From the NCBI GenBank assembly GCA_024867545.1, contig JANFNE010000008.1, positions 1,014,501 through 1,078,500 on the forward strand: 64,000 nucleotides of DNA. Reading direction: 5' to 3'. The notes under the pieces were generated by a model that worked only from the letters and a program-made list of their open reading frames with translations, had not been told where the DNA came from and did no database searches. The position numbers and the translations under genes are program-made. This document shows, piece by piece, positions 10,801 through 20,539 of this stretch. The DNA is from Phytopythium helicoides. Its lineage: Eukaryota; Oomycota; Peronosporomycetes; Pythiales; Pythiaceae. Numbering within the stretch: the stretch's first letter is position 1; each line of letters opens with the position of its first letter.

Positions 10801-13800
10801 CTTACCCTCGAACATTGAAATCTGGGAAAGCGCCACATCACGACCCTTGCCACACTGCATGAACTCGATGTGCGTGACGACACCGCCGCGAAGGGTGGTG
10901 TTGAAACCGGCAAACACATCTTCCGACAAGTTGATACTCTTACTGGCCTTCGACACACCACCGCGCGTAATGGCAAACAGCTTGTCGAACACATCAGGGT
11001 GACCGTAGTGCATACGCACACAAAGCGGGTCGGCAAGCACACGCTGCGACAGCGTCACGAACACAAGCTCCTGCCACGACTTGAACTTGGACAGCGACGA
11101 AGCGTTACCGGTGAAAATGTGCTCACGCATACCGATGATAGCAACAGGCTTCTTCGACGGGTGGTGATCAGCGGTCACGAGGAACTGCGGCATCTTAAGG
11201 CACTCCTCAAAGTAGTGCTGCTGGTTCATATCAATCGTCTGGATGAACTCACCGCGGCTGAACGGAAGAGCGTTGTTCTGGTTCTCGGGCTTACCCTCAC
11301 CAAGAATCGGGTTACCAGGAAGCTCGTAGCGGTACACTTCAGCAATCTCTCCGTTCTCAGCCTTGATAAGCACCGTGTCAAACTGCTGCTCACCGCCTTC
11401 CTGCTTGATCGTGTCGACGTAGGCAACACGAAGGTTCGGGTACGTCTTCAGCAAAAAGTCGATGTCATCAGCCTGCTCCTTGCCCTCGGCGCGGTGCTTA
11501 CCGTACACCTGACAAGCACAAATGTACGAGAACTTGAGACGGACCATGTCTTCCAGCTGCGCCTGCTTCTGCTCGGCGGTCTTGCCAGGGCTCGAGCCGA
11601 TCTCCAGCCAGTGAAGAATCTTGATCGCATCCTCGTAAAGCATCATACCTTGCACCGTACGAGCAAGAGTCTGACCACGGTATGACGCCCACAAACGGAT
11701 CTCCAGCGGGTAGTTTGCCTGCGCTTCCTCCGGAGTGCTAACGTCAATACGCTCTAGGAAGTTCTCCCACTCCTCAGGGTGAATCGTAATCAGGTACTTC
11801 AGAATCGTCAGGTTTTTGCCATCTTCTTCGACCTTCTTGAACACAGGGTGGTTTGCCAGCGGGTTGTTGAGCTCCTTCATCGAGGTCAGCACACTTTCAG
11901 CGTAGAACGGGGTCATGACCGAGAACGAACGCATTTCCTTGATAGCGTTCAGCTGTGGGATCTCCATCACCAGCGACTTCAAGAAGAAACCAAGGCGACG
12001 CTGCGCTTCCGGCACACGAGGCATAGCATCCGCCTTCTCAAGCGACATCAGCAGGTACGCGCGCGTAGCGGCGCCCATTGCCGTGTCATTGTGGAACAAG
12101 TTCACCAGACCGCGCGAAGCGTAGACGTAGCCGTTGGCACTCGAGCAGAACTTGGAGTTACTGAACTTGGCAGCAAGCTCGGGGCGGTTCGCGAAAACAC
12201 GAACGGCGTTCAGCACATTCTCCGTCTTGGTCACAAAGTTACGAACAACGCCCATCGGGTGCACACGCGAAGACGTCAGGTGCGAGGACTGCGCATCCGG
12301 GTCAGGAAGATCCATAACCGCCTCGAGGAATTCCATCGTGACTGTGCGAAGTTGTCCCAGGCTTTTGGCATCAAACGTGCTCATAAAGTTACCACTGGCA
12401 GCGATTCCCTCCATCTGGCGCAGCGCATCCAGAATGTCTGCATCATCGCTGCCCAGCAACGCCTCCATGACGTACATCGTCGCCGTGAAGAAGCTGCGGA
12501 TCGCCGACAGGCAATCCTTCTTGACCATGTACACCTGCAGCTGCGAGTCGCCCTTACCCTCCTTGGCGAGCTTGACCGTGTAGTCAAGCGCCTCAGCGAG
12601 CTTACCAGCCGACAGGAACACGGGCTCGAACACATCACCCGAGCTCTGAATGTCGTACTGGAGAATAGCTGCCTCCTTGTCGTCGACAAGGTCACCCTCG
12701 CGGAATGAGTTGACAACCTCGTTCCAGACAACGACGAAACGGAGCATCATTTGCGACTGGTACGCCGCCGCCGAGCCATCAGCCGCAGCGTCGTTCGAGC
12801 GCGCCAGAGTCGTCACGATCTTTTGGTCAAACAGCTGCGGGGCGACACGGAACGCCTTAGTAATCTCCTTGATGCCGTGAATTTCGCCCGTCTTCATGAA
12901 GAGACCCTGAATACCTCCCAGCGTTGCCTGGAACACGGTGAAGTAGATCTGGGTGTCGTAGTTGAAAATGAACACGACCGGCGTCCACAGCGCAAAGATA
13001 ACGCCAAAGTTGTGGAACGAGATCAGGTTGCTGCTGTATGTCATGTCCATCTCGTAGATGGCCAACGACGGCAGAATCAGCGGCCGAATGAGAATGAAGT
13101 ACGAGATGAACGCCTTCAGCGACCACAGGATAAGCCAGTACGTGATGTACTTGATCTGGAAGCTGAACGCCTGCGTCATGTTGCGTCCGACGTAGCACGA
13201 TTCGCCCTCACGCACAAACTTGGCCAAGAACGACTTGGTAATGATGTGAGGCGCACATGAGTGGATCAGCAGGATGATCGTCGCAGGGATCAAGAACGCA
13301 ATGCCGGCGACAGTCGCATTGTCCATCATTGCTGTCTCCTTGCCCGTCACGAGCGGCGTGTACAGCATGACTCCGAAAATGCCCGTGAAGACACCGTTCC
13401 AGATCATTCGCACCACGAGCGCACCACCGTAGTTGAACGAACGCGACGACGTAACACCGGCCTCGCGAGCAACAAGCAGGTGCCAACCGTGGCACGCCTC
13501 CAGCACGCACTTGGCGAAACCCATAAAGGCGTGCGCCCACACCACCATGATCAGCACGAGCTTCACGTTGAGATCCGAGTAGGGCTCGACCGTCTCACCC
13601 ATGGAGCCGAATTGCTCGAACCACTGCTTACCGCCGCTGGGCGAAATCGCCGAGAGAAAGCCGATAGCCATGAGCACGAACATGAACATCATGTTGAACT
13701 GGAAGATGCGGTAGTAGTTGATCACGAGCGTGAAAATACTTCGGTGCTCGTAGTAGGTCTTGGTGTGGTTCTTGGTGAGCTCGTCGCCGATTTGTGTGAC

Positions 13801-14592
13801 GGCGATGGTGAGGCAGTGCTTCTTCCAGAAGTACTCGTTGATATCGTCGTAGTTGCGCACCTTGGTGTGCTCGAGGAACTTACCGAGCTTGTTCTTGCGC
13901 TGCATGTTGCTGCACTCTTTCCAAATGGGGCGGACTACCTGGCGCAGGTACCATCCCTCGGCCTGCTTCTGCTGGCCGAGGAAGTCGTCATTTAGCATGA
14001 CGAGCATCTGGTGGTAGAGGTAGCACAGGCACTCGGGCATCATGCGCAGGTTGGCGGCCTCTCCCCAGATGAGCAGGTACAGCATGATTTCCATGTGCAG
14101 CGGGTTCTTGAGGTCTCCCTGTGGGGGTCCGACGTACGAGACTGGCTGTACCTGAAGGAACTGGCACCACTCTTGGTAGTTTCCGAAGACCTGCTTGTGC
14201 AGGTTTGCGACGTGCGATCCTGGCTGGTCCTGCGGCTTGGAGCGCGCCTTTCCGTTTGCGAGCAGCAGCAGCGCGTGCTCTCTCTGGTTGTCGACGCTGC
14301 CCGTCTGGAACCCAAACTTGGAGTATAGCACCTCGCAGCAAAAGTCGATCGAGACCTCGTCCTCAAAGTCTCCCTGCAGCCCTCCGCCCGTGAGCGGGTT
14401 GGGCACGTGTCCGCCCTGCGTGGTCGGCGGCAGCACGTCCATCATGCTCAGCCGCGAGCCGAACGTGTTGCGCGGGCCCTCCTGGTTCAGGTGGCTGCGG
14501 TTGGCCGACGCGTTGCGCTTGCGGTCGGCGTCCAGCTGGAAGTAGTTGGAGCCCGCGCGCCGCCGGTCCATCTTGCCGGGCGTCTGCGCCAT
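7858..14592 (-). CDS. GT48 1,3-beta-glucan (callose) synthase fused to MFS sugar-transporter-like domain
   Basis: A single exon of 2244 aa from the ATG at 14592 (context ACGATGG). An in-frame ATG at 14778 would add 62 low-complexity residues and is less likely because the stretch holds a 17-bp tandem repeat. An FKS1-type domain lies at about residues 75-190, followed by a first membrane cluster to about 530. The central cytosolic GT48 block has the hallmarks GKGRDVALSQISMFEGK and FNTTLRGG near residue 1240. A second membrane cluster ends with the typical IQTRMMYNEGFS near 1740. These enzymes make plasma-membrane 1,3-beta-glucan from UDP-glucose, a main wall polymer of oomycetes. From about 1760 a new polytopic domain starts, with GRRLAIVTGG, then FPESPYWVLERKGWE near 1934 and about six more helices. 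PESPxW is a signature of the MFS sugar-porter family. No break is seen between the modules. Confidence 0.92.
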   Translation of the reverse strand: MAQTPGKMDRRRAGSNYFQLDADRKRNASANRSHLNQEGPRNTFGSRLSMMDVLPPTTQGGHVPNPLTGGGLQGDFEDEVSIDFCCEVLYSKFGFQTGSVDNQREHALLLLANGKARSKPQDQPGSHVANLHKQVFGNYQEWCQFLQVQPVSYVGPPQGDLKNPLHMEIMLYLLIWGEAANLRMMPECLCYLYHQMLVMLNDDFLGQQKQAEGWYLRQVVRPIWKECSNMQRKNKLGKFLEHTKVRNYDDINEYFWKKHCLTIAVTQIGDELTKNHTKTYYEHRSIFTLVINYYRIFQFNMMFMFVLMAIGFLSAISPSGGKQWFEQFGSMGETVEPYSDLNVKLVLIMVVWAHAFMGFAKCVLEACHGWHLLVAREAGVTSSRSFNYGGALVVRMIWNGVFTGIFGVMLYTPLVTGKETAMMDNATVAGIAFLIPATIILLIHSCAPHIITKSFLAKFVREGESCYVGRNMTQAFSFQIKYITYWLILWSLKAFISYFILIRPLILPSLAIYEMDMTYSSNLISFHNFGVIFALWTPVVFIFNYDTQIYFTVFQATLGGIQGLFMKTGEIHGIKEITKAFRVAPQLFDQKIVTTLARSNDAAADGSAAAYQSQMMLRFVVVWNEVVNSFREGDLVDDKEAAILQYDIQSSGDVFEPVFLSAGKLAEALDYTVKLAKEGKGDSQLQVYMVKKDCLSAIRSFFTATMYVMEALLGSDDADILDALRQMEGIAASGNFMSTFDAKSLGQLRTVTMEFLEAVMDLPDPDAQSSHLTSSRVHPMGVVRNFVTKTENVLNAVRVFANRPELAAKFSNSKFCSSANGYVYASRGLVNLFHNDTAMGAATRAYLLMSLEKADAMPRVPEAQRRLGFFLKSLVMEIPQLNAIKEMRSFSVMTPFYAESVLTSMKELNNPLANHPVFKKVEEDGKNLTILKYLITIHPEEWENFLERIDVSTPEEAQANYPLEIRLWASYRGQTLARTVQGMMLYEDAIKILHWLEIGSSPGKTAEQKQAQLEDMVRLKFSYICACQVYGKHRAEGKEQADDIDFLLKTYPNLRVAYVDTIKQEGGEQQFDTVLIKAENGEIAEVYRYELPGNPILGEGKPENQNNALPFSRGEFIQTIDMNQQHYFEECLKMPQFLVTADHHPSKKPVAIIGMREHIFTGNASSLSKFKSWQELVFVTLSQRVLADPLCVRMHYGHPDVFDKLFAITRGGVSKASKSINLSEDVFAGFNTTLRGGVVTHIEFMQCGKGRDVALSQISMFEGKLANGAGETCLAREAHRMGQFMDFFRLNSMYYSHTGFYFATWMVIVTTYVYMYCKVYLALAGVQEQIVFNMNDTDIIKDNVEYGFDERVFTDLKAVLNTQFYIQAGTFLMLPLMMVYFGEGGLVRGMYRFIEMIITLGPAFFVFQVGTTMHYFDNNVVHGGAKYQATGRGFKITRETLVLLYKAYASSHYRKAFELVGLCLVYLAFGNFYICQTEASTDDNTFAQDYCDTAQGYGVQTFSIWFISVLWIVGPFMFNSDGLDWAKTKVDVAQWCMWMFAPEDYSDDDAANKGGWVGWWKGDLEQLHNSNMISRVTVILRESRHFVLMFYVATLLTEDVMYVAYSFGAAVATVLLLGVFHLVGMGMRSMNPVIRASIYLFVLVAVVVAYFIAMWVVMDKSFTYSLSLFFAYMASLYGINEMMRMWSFPGASIASVPVFQQLQFLFDFIFCTAMIIPLLIMSCIPFLNVIQTRMMYNEGFSKVMSASSQYSISLAAFMGILGGAGAGWLFYLLSTLEQSASFASYVVTYDGVLSGDVGDGTTTFVHYGACIVGTIIAGFLNHFIGRRLAIVTGGLFSTLGMVAVSANDDMRKTLLLPGIGLLSCSIGILLPSLAIYIFEISTKELRGKTMLMLGFGFVGGSLMGGIFATVKQLGWIWQAFGACIVIAIVTPVVNVFPESPYWVLERKGWEACEANLVILRRKPDVQEELKIMREEEAPEENGGSSGFKFILGFFLMIVVSLSTGFLNAFISYKASSEYTNQDDMFVNGVALQVSGAAISFFFIDKLEHKSILFGTLIPVAGCAGVLGFNESSAFLGSTDGTGLYVGLVVMLMYFFLGLGTTAAPWAACVGMFTARGRASSTSMLFLFFFIPPLGYVYMHSSDSLADSEYVLLYALAGFCVLTMALLLGAGSKKNGVICTKSEAEKDRERHARQRAESRARTPGSSRQRNMSRVRSKSNATSTRNNYQMYESPAAGNVAPPMRHA

Positions 14593-14620
14593 CGTCGCCT
14601 GCGGTCCGGCCGTCGCCTGC

Positions 14621-14654
14621 GAGTCTGCGAGTTCTGCGAGTCTGCGAGTTCTGC
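14621..14654. repeat. 17-bp perfect tandem duplication
   Basis: GAGTCTGCGAGTTCTGC occurs twice in direct succession, just upstream of the preferred start of the glucan synthase gene. It probably lies in its 5' leader and argues against the longer reading frame. Confidence 0.85.
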
Positions 14655-16840
14655 GGCCGCCGGGGGAGCGCGGAGGATCGAGCGACGCCGCGAGCGATCG
14701 ACGCGGGGCTTTTTCGTCTCTGCGCCTGTCTGGCGCTGCACTGGCGCGGGGGAAACCAGCGGACCATACAAAAAACAAGTCAACGACGCGCCGATAGCGC
14801 TGGAAGGGGGGAACACGGTTCAGCTTTGCCGTTCAGGACTTTTTATAGCGCACTGTCGAGCCGGACCAGACGGCGGAGAGCTCCCGCTTGGGTTGCCGAC
14901 GGCGCTGGAAAGTGGGCGAGATTGTATGCTTTATACCGAGAGCAGCCTCGGTGGGGCAGACCTAAACGGGAGGAAATGGCTGGACAACTTGTGGGCAGCA
15001 AGCCCTGCGGCACGCGATCGGACGACACATGGGTGAAGCGAAGCGCTTGGAGGGCCAACCCGCGGAGCTGCAGGCAGGAGTTCAGACCCGAAGATGCGCC
15101 GTGTGCCACGCTCAAAGTCATTTTTGATCCGCCGGCGACTGCTGATACATAAGCGAGCGGAAAGAGGGTGTTCTAGGTGCATGGGGTTTCATCGCACTTG
15201 CCTCCAAGCCGCTGGCGTCGTGGCTGCTGCTGGACGGACGGCATGTCACGGTTGATTCAACGATTTGCTGGCGGCGACAGGCGGAGTCTCGTGTCCTTTG
15301 GCGGCGAGCCAGTGGGGACCATTATTATGGTACAATGTACCTCTCCAGTTCGCACTGCATGGGAACGTCGATGGCTTCTGAAGCCAAGCCATTGTCGCGC
15401 CGGAGTGAGTCAGCACTTCGCAGCAAAGTTTCCTGCGTGCTTGCTCCATTTGCAGTCGTTGCAGAGCTTGGGGGATTGGTCGCGGTCTCGAGACACGCAC
15501 GTTACAGCTCTTGACAATTCTGCGAGGAGCAAGAGAAATTCTCGATGGGCTTTGTAGTCGTGTTGCAGGGCTGTGCGCCATCTGCTGGTTTCTCGCAGAG
15601 AATGGATCCCGTCGAGCCGTCGAGCAGACTGTGGAGAGCTATTGCATTCCCCTTTGACGAAAATCTTTGCCTTAGTGACACCCGCGGCAAACAACCACAA
15701 GCGGAATAAAGTGAGTGAAATTCCGACACCTCCTTTGCGGACGTGATCAAGTTGAAGTGTCCAATTATCATCGCCGATCTTCCTCATCAAGCCGCTGGAA
15801 AAAAGAAAACATGGCTTTCCATTCTTGTAGCTAGCCGCTTGAATTGAAGTGGCTGCTCCAGAGCGCTGTTTTCAGATTTTGAGAGCGCTGCTTGTTGTCA
15901 TGACTACAACAAAGGGCAAGCCATCCAAAAAGGGGCCGCCGCTTGTGATGTTCCTTAGCCATGTCGAATTCTGTAACAGAAGACAGCGTCTTATTCGCAG
16001 AGTTGATCTCAGCCACAGCATTCTCCTACGCGAATATCGCCAGCATCTCCCACTCGTTCTACCAATTGAAGCATAACGATGACCGTTCGATTTTCGTAGA
16101 GCAAGTGTAGATCGATCCGCTGGGATGTATTGAAAGAGCTTGGATCCCGGATCCGCGAGAGGCACTTGGATTTTAGTAGTTGCGTCGACGCAAGATATTA
16201 GTACCCAATACATCGGTCGTGGCTTGTTTCCAATGGAACTTTCCATGGCTGCCAACGAACGAAGCCAAGTCGTAGTTATAAAGCCGACTGCGTAGGAAGC
16301 TCGAAACGCTCACTTCTTTTCTGACCCCGCACTCGACGGCACCCTCCAAAAGCAGCAAGAAGCTCTCGCGCACAGACGCAGTTGGCGCGTCAATAATCCC
16401 ACTCATGGACACTAGGCAGGGGGCAGTCATACCTCGTGAAGCACTGAAGGTATTAGCGCGCGATACTGAGCTAGACGAAGGCATTGCATGAATGGCACTA
16501 CGAAGTATCGTTGGCTGATGACATAGATGCATAGTCCTCGTGATTCGTGCCTTCATCCTGCAAGACCTAACGCATAGTATCAAAGGCTGAAGCCAAATGA
16601 AATATCCTTCATTCGCCTGCAAAGTCTGGAGCTGGATCTTAAGCCCTTCATTTCCTTGTTTTGTGCTCTTCATTCAGCGATGACATGTCAGCCCGTCCGG
16701 TGGCTGTGGGTCACGCACCCATCGATTTAAAAGGCTAGCCAGTGGTAGATGGTGAACACCGGTACGTATGTAGAATTGATCGAGCACCACGTTGCTTGCT
16801 TTGTGTAACGCGTGACAGTGCGGTGGTGGGTCTCGACTAG
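14655..16840. other. Glucan synthase upstream region and gene-poor DNA
   Basis: About 2.2 kb holding the promoter side of the glucan synthase gene. Open frames here are short or lack recognisable motifs. The longest, 16173-16673 on - (166 aa), has an ATG but no domain, and I do not call it a gene. Confidence 0.6.
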
Positions 16841-17044
16841 ATGATGCTAAAAGGAGCTTCGGCGGTGGTACAGTTCAAAAGTCAAGAGTTGGGTATCGCT
16901 GCACTCGTTATTGCATCCGCGATTTTGGGGACAACCATGGCTTTTGGTAAGTTTTTTCGAGTTCTGACGCGATCACGATCGCCGCTTCAATCAGTCATAG
17001 CTGACACAGCTTTAGCTAGATTGACGAGGGGATGGTTCAGATAG
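16841..17044 (+). CDS. Probable small single-pass membrane protein (two exons)
   Basis: Exon 1, 16841-16946, encodes a short N-terminus and one strongly hydrophobic helix (ELGIAALVIASAILGTTMAF). A GTAAGT donor follows. A 63-bp intron with CTGAC branch-like sequences ends at CACAG (17009), and exon 2, 17010-17044, adds ALARLTRGWFR before TAG, giving about 46 aa. The intron length is a multiple of three with no stop, so an unspliced 67-aa product is also possible. A hydrophobic helix with a basic tail would suit a small subunit of a mitochondrial or ER membrane complex. There is a weak resemblance to ATP synthase subunit k-type peptides, but I do not claim the family. A TAG immediately precedes the tandem ATGATG start. 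Confidence 0.45.
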   Translation: MMLKGASAVVQFKSQELGIAALVIASAILGTTMAFGKFFRVLTRSRSPLQSVIADTALARLTRGWFR

Positions 17045-17399
17045 TGTAGATCTCTCCGCTCACCAGCAGTCCGCCCCAGCCTGCTCTTCTGTCCAGCACA
17101 GTAAAAGCCCATGCTACGATTGCTACTCTCACTACCAACGTGTTCGAGGTATTCTGCGTGAACACTCGGGCGCCAACATTCTACAATATGCATATCGTAG
17201 TTGGAGTGAAGTCATAGGGTCTTGTAAGTGGCTTTTGGGTGCAAGGAGTACCTTGATTTAAGCACTCCAGAATGAAGTGCTCAGTGCCAGAGTCGATTCA
17301 TTTTAGATTTTGGCTTGTGTCTATGGGCAACGTTGATCGGGGCTCGACTTGTGGGGTGAAAAGGAATATCAAAGTAGAAGACTGTTCGCTGCTACTGCA

Positions 17400-17930
17400 G
17401 ATGAAGATTTGGACGGCGTGCGAATGAACGAAGGCGCACACGCTGATTATTCGAGAGGTTGAGACGGAACGATGGCACTGGTGCAAGCTGCACATGAAAG
17501 CCATTTGAATATTGGAATGTATCCATTGACTGTAGCGCAAATGTGGGTGCAATTTCTGTCCACGGATGGACGGTATAGTATTTGGCTGCGCAACGTGGAC
17601 ACTAGAGAGTTGTAAAGAACTAGACAGCTTTGATGGAAGCTGCTCAACGCTATTTCATGGACGTTGTAAATAATCTCAAGGCCATGGCACGGGTGGGAAC
17701 GCTACTATCATTAGCGGATGGACAGCTTTGATAGGTGCTGCTCGAAGTGGTGACTTCGAAGTTGTCAAGAATCTCGTTGAACTTGGCGGGGACATGAACG
17801 CTTCTGACGACGATGGTTAGACAGCATTGGTGATTGATGCTCAAAATGATCACTCGAACATTGTAAAATACCTCGTTGAATGTGGGGCGGATACGAGTCT
17901 TACAATCAAAGATGGGAGTCTTCCATGAGA
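17400..17930 (+). pseudogene. Decayed ankyrin-repeat gene
   Basis: Pieces of several ankyrin repeats can be read in +. 17701 onward gives GWTALIGAARSGDFEVVKNL, then LVELGGDMNASDDDG, an in-frame TAG, TALVIDAQNDHSNIVKYL and VECGADTSLTIKDG. Upstream, in other frames, come TMALVQAAHESHLNI, IDCSANVGAISVHGWT, a TAG, and YLAAQRGH with another TAG. The spacing matches the 33-residue ankyrin unit. At least three in-frame stops and two frame changes are present, so no intact product is possible. Neighbouring DNA shows no partner domain. Probably a relic of a larger ankyrin gene or of a transposed copy. Confidence 0.75.
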
Positions 17931-18297
17931 GCTGCTAATTGGCAATTCTAGTACGTAACAGATGAACAGATTGTTCGATGAGAAATAAAGAGCATTGAGA
18001 ACCTAAATCAAATGATTTGATACAAGATAGAGTAATGCTAAGGGATAAAGGAGCACCTTAGTCCCCAAAAGACTCAGCTTATAGAGAATCTGAATCTTCA
18101 TGCTTCAGTTTGATACAAGTTTTTGCTATACTGTTATGTACAGTTGCATAGAAGGCCAATGACGGTAAGTTTCCAGGCTGTGCATAATGGTTGAACATGT
18201 CTGTAGCAACCAAATCAATTCCTAAATCAAGGTAGCAACAAACAGGCGCAGACAACAGTTTGGACTGGATTCGGGATTGGAGAAAAGTGTGGACTGA

Positions 18298-18690
18298 ATG
18301 TCGGTAGTTCGTGGAACTTGCGGATTGGACATGTATTTCTTCGTGGCTGAAGCACTTCGAATCGTAGCCATGGCCACTCGAATAGTTCAAAATAGTTTGG
18401 CCCTTGTAGCAATTTCGAGAGCTGTGTGGACACAAACCAAGGACATGGAGACGCAACTCGATGGCGGCACTACTGCCGGGGCGGCTGCCGATGCACTACA
18501 TACCCTTAGGACGCTTGATACTGATGCTCAGTCAAAAGCCAAAACCACACCAAAATACTCGAAATTACTCGTCGACTTTACTGAGACGGGACGTCAAGCC
18601 TTAGATCTCCAGTGTCACCTGTACGAATTGGTAGTTGTTGTGTTTGAGAGATTCTTTAATATTGCGACTGAAGTCCTCGACTGGAAATGA
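18298..18690 (+). CDS. Hypothetical ORF, 130 aa
   Basis: An ATG-started frame with a mixed, protein-like composition: an amphipathic N-terminal half, a TTAGAAADALHTLRTLD stretch, and a C-terminal hydrophobic patch (ELVVVVFERFF). I recognise no domain, splice sites or neighbours that would suggest a role. It lies between the ankyrin relic and non-coding DNA, so it may be a fragment or a chance frame. Confidence 0.2.
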   Translation: MSVVRGTCGLDMYFFVAEALRIVAMATRIVQNSLALVAISRAVWTQTKDMETQLDGGTTAGAAADALHTLRTLDTDAQSKAKTTPKYSKLLVDFTETGRQALDLQCHLYELVVVVFERFFNIATEVLDWK

Positions 18691-20539
18691 ATGTGCTACG
18701 ACAAATCGACCGCCAAATCCACAACTGCTACCCAGCTGTTGTGTTTTGGTGGTCGATCCACTTGTGAACGACCCAGCAAGAAAGACCCATAAACCCCGTC
18801 GCGGGGAAGTTACCATTGTAGTTTCGCTTTTTATAGCTTTTCAGTCTTCAAGGCGGGTAGTTTTTGTTGAGCTTTCGTGTTATCCTGACACCTGTGGCTA
18901 TTGCGACTTTTCTAGGACATGAGAGCAGATTTCAAGATCTCCGCCAGATTGTAGCGGCCGACTAGTTGCAAAACTGAGAGGAAGAATAATCAACAATGAC
19001 CTCGCAGGACAAACATCCATGTATGATAGCTATGTGTCGCGCATGCTGCCATGCAGAACAATGTACCGTAGCGCGAGGTCTGCTGCTACCCGATCCTAGA
19101 CAAAACTGATACTTAGTTGTGAATACTACTGTTGTAACTTTGCACAACTCCATGGCGGCTTGCTTCAACGAGAGCAATAAGCTCGATAATCTTGAATGAC
19201 GGGGAGTTGACGCCACCTCGTGAGGTTTGGCAGCTTGCATGGATGCCAACGCGAGAAAATCCGTCTGCAGGTGTTTCAGCGGAAAAAAAGTTGTCCATGA
19301 ACGAAGATAATCGTCAGTCAGGCTGCAGCAAATCTCGGCAGCAAGGAATCTTGCAGTTCGCACGAACTCAACGTTCGTGCCATGCCAACAAATGGACTGT
19401 CAACAACAGCGAATCCTGCGCACGACATAGAGCGCATCATCATGCTGATCACCAATCATGCATTACGGAGCCGCCGCATGTGGAACGCTCGGCACCGCCG
19501 CATATGGATGGAGCTCATTGCCTCCGAGTTGGTCATGAGCACCTAGCAGTGCGTTGTCAGCCACACGGCGCTACTGTACTCGCTGACAGGCTCCGTTACA
19601 GCTCACCATGAGAAAAAAACAGTTGTGCGAGCAAAATTGCCGTCTTTGAACGCTGATTGGCTGGCCGAAAATCCAGTTCTAAACGCTGATTGGCGCGCGC
19701 GGTCCCTCGTAAGCGACCCGCCGATGTTTAGTCAATTGTGCGATGGAGTGTACAATGGTCCGGCTTTCTGCGCATCCCCCTCTGCCGAGTCAAGCCATCG
19801 TCCGTATGTTGACGCCCATCCTCCTCAACACCATCACAACTGATTTTTACAACTTCTACTGTAGTATGTGTTGCTACAATTTATTATGCGGGCTCTTATA
19901 TACATTGTCTCGCCCTAATTGAACCTCATTGAATGCCATCTACTATTTCCCACAGGTCTGATGTCGTCATGAGTGGACTTCGTATCACTCCAGCATCAGC
20001 AATCACGCGAAACAGTTCTGCTGCCAAGGGTTTCCCATACAAATCGGCTCACGCGTTGAACCTCTCTCTCTCGCGCACATGCAATCCCGCAGGTATTTCA
20101 TCACGCGTTGCCTTTCTTTCTCGTCACATTGGATCTACCGGCACGGCACTAGGTGGGGCGACACCGCGAAGCTCGCCGCGCCGCTCACCTCCGCGACCTC
20201 CGACCTCTACGCGCGTCTTCCTCGTGCGTGTGTGTGTGTGTGAGCGTCCTGTACCTGCAGCGCTTCCTTCGCCCGCGCTCTACGCGACCGCCGGCTGGTG
20301 AGCGCCGCGTTACCAGCGACCGGCTGCTCTCTCGGCAGTCATCCGCCGTTCAAGCAGCTCGCTCCATCCCGTCGACCGGCGCCCTCGTCACTCCGAGTCC
20401 GAGCGCGTAACGGCGCGCGTCCGTGCAGCGAGCCGAGTAGGGAGCGCTGACTGCGCCTGACCGCCGCGCAGACGCCCCGTCCATCCGCTGGCGCACGCGA
20501 GCCACCGAGACCGCCACACCTGGTGCTTCCCGGCGAGCG
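18691..20539. other. Gene-poor region upstream of the array
   Basis: No convincing gene. A perfect inverted repeat with 8-bp arms (GCACGAAC, 5-bp spacer, GTTCGTGC) lies at 19360-19380. Two copies of an AACGCTGATTGGC stretch, each holding an inverted CCAAT box, lie near 19650 and 19683. The last about 500 bp are C-rich, with a GT run at 20228-20241, and probably form the promoter and leader of the first START gene. Confidence 0.5.

Noticed and set aside
14593..14778. 62-codon extension of the glucan synthase
   Set aside because: Low-complexity, contains a 17-bp tandem repeat, and the ATG at 14592 has a good context.
16173..16673. 166-aa minus-strand frame with an ATG
   Set aside because: No recognisable domain, splice site or neighbour; kept only as a note in the gap entry.
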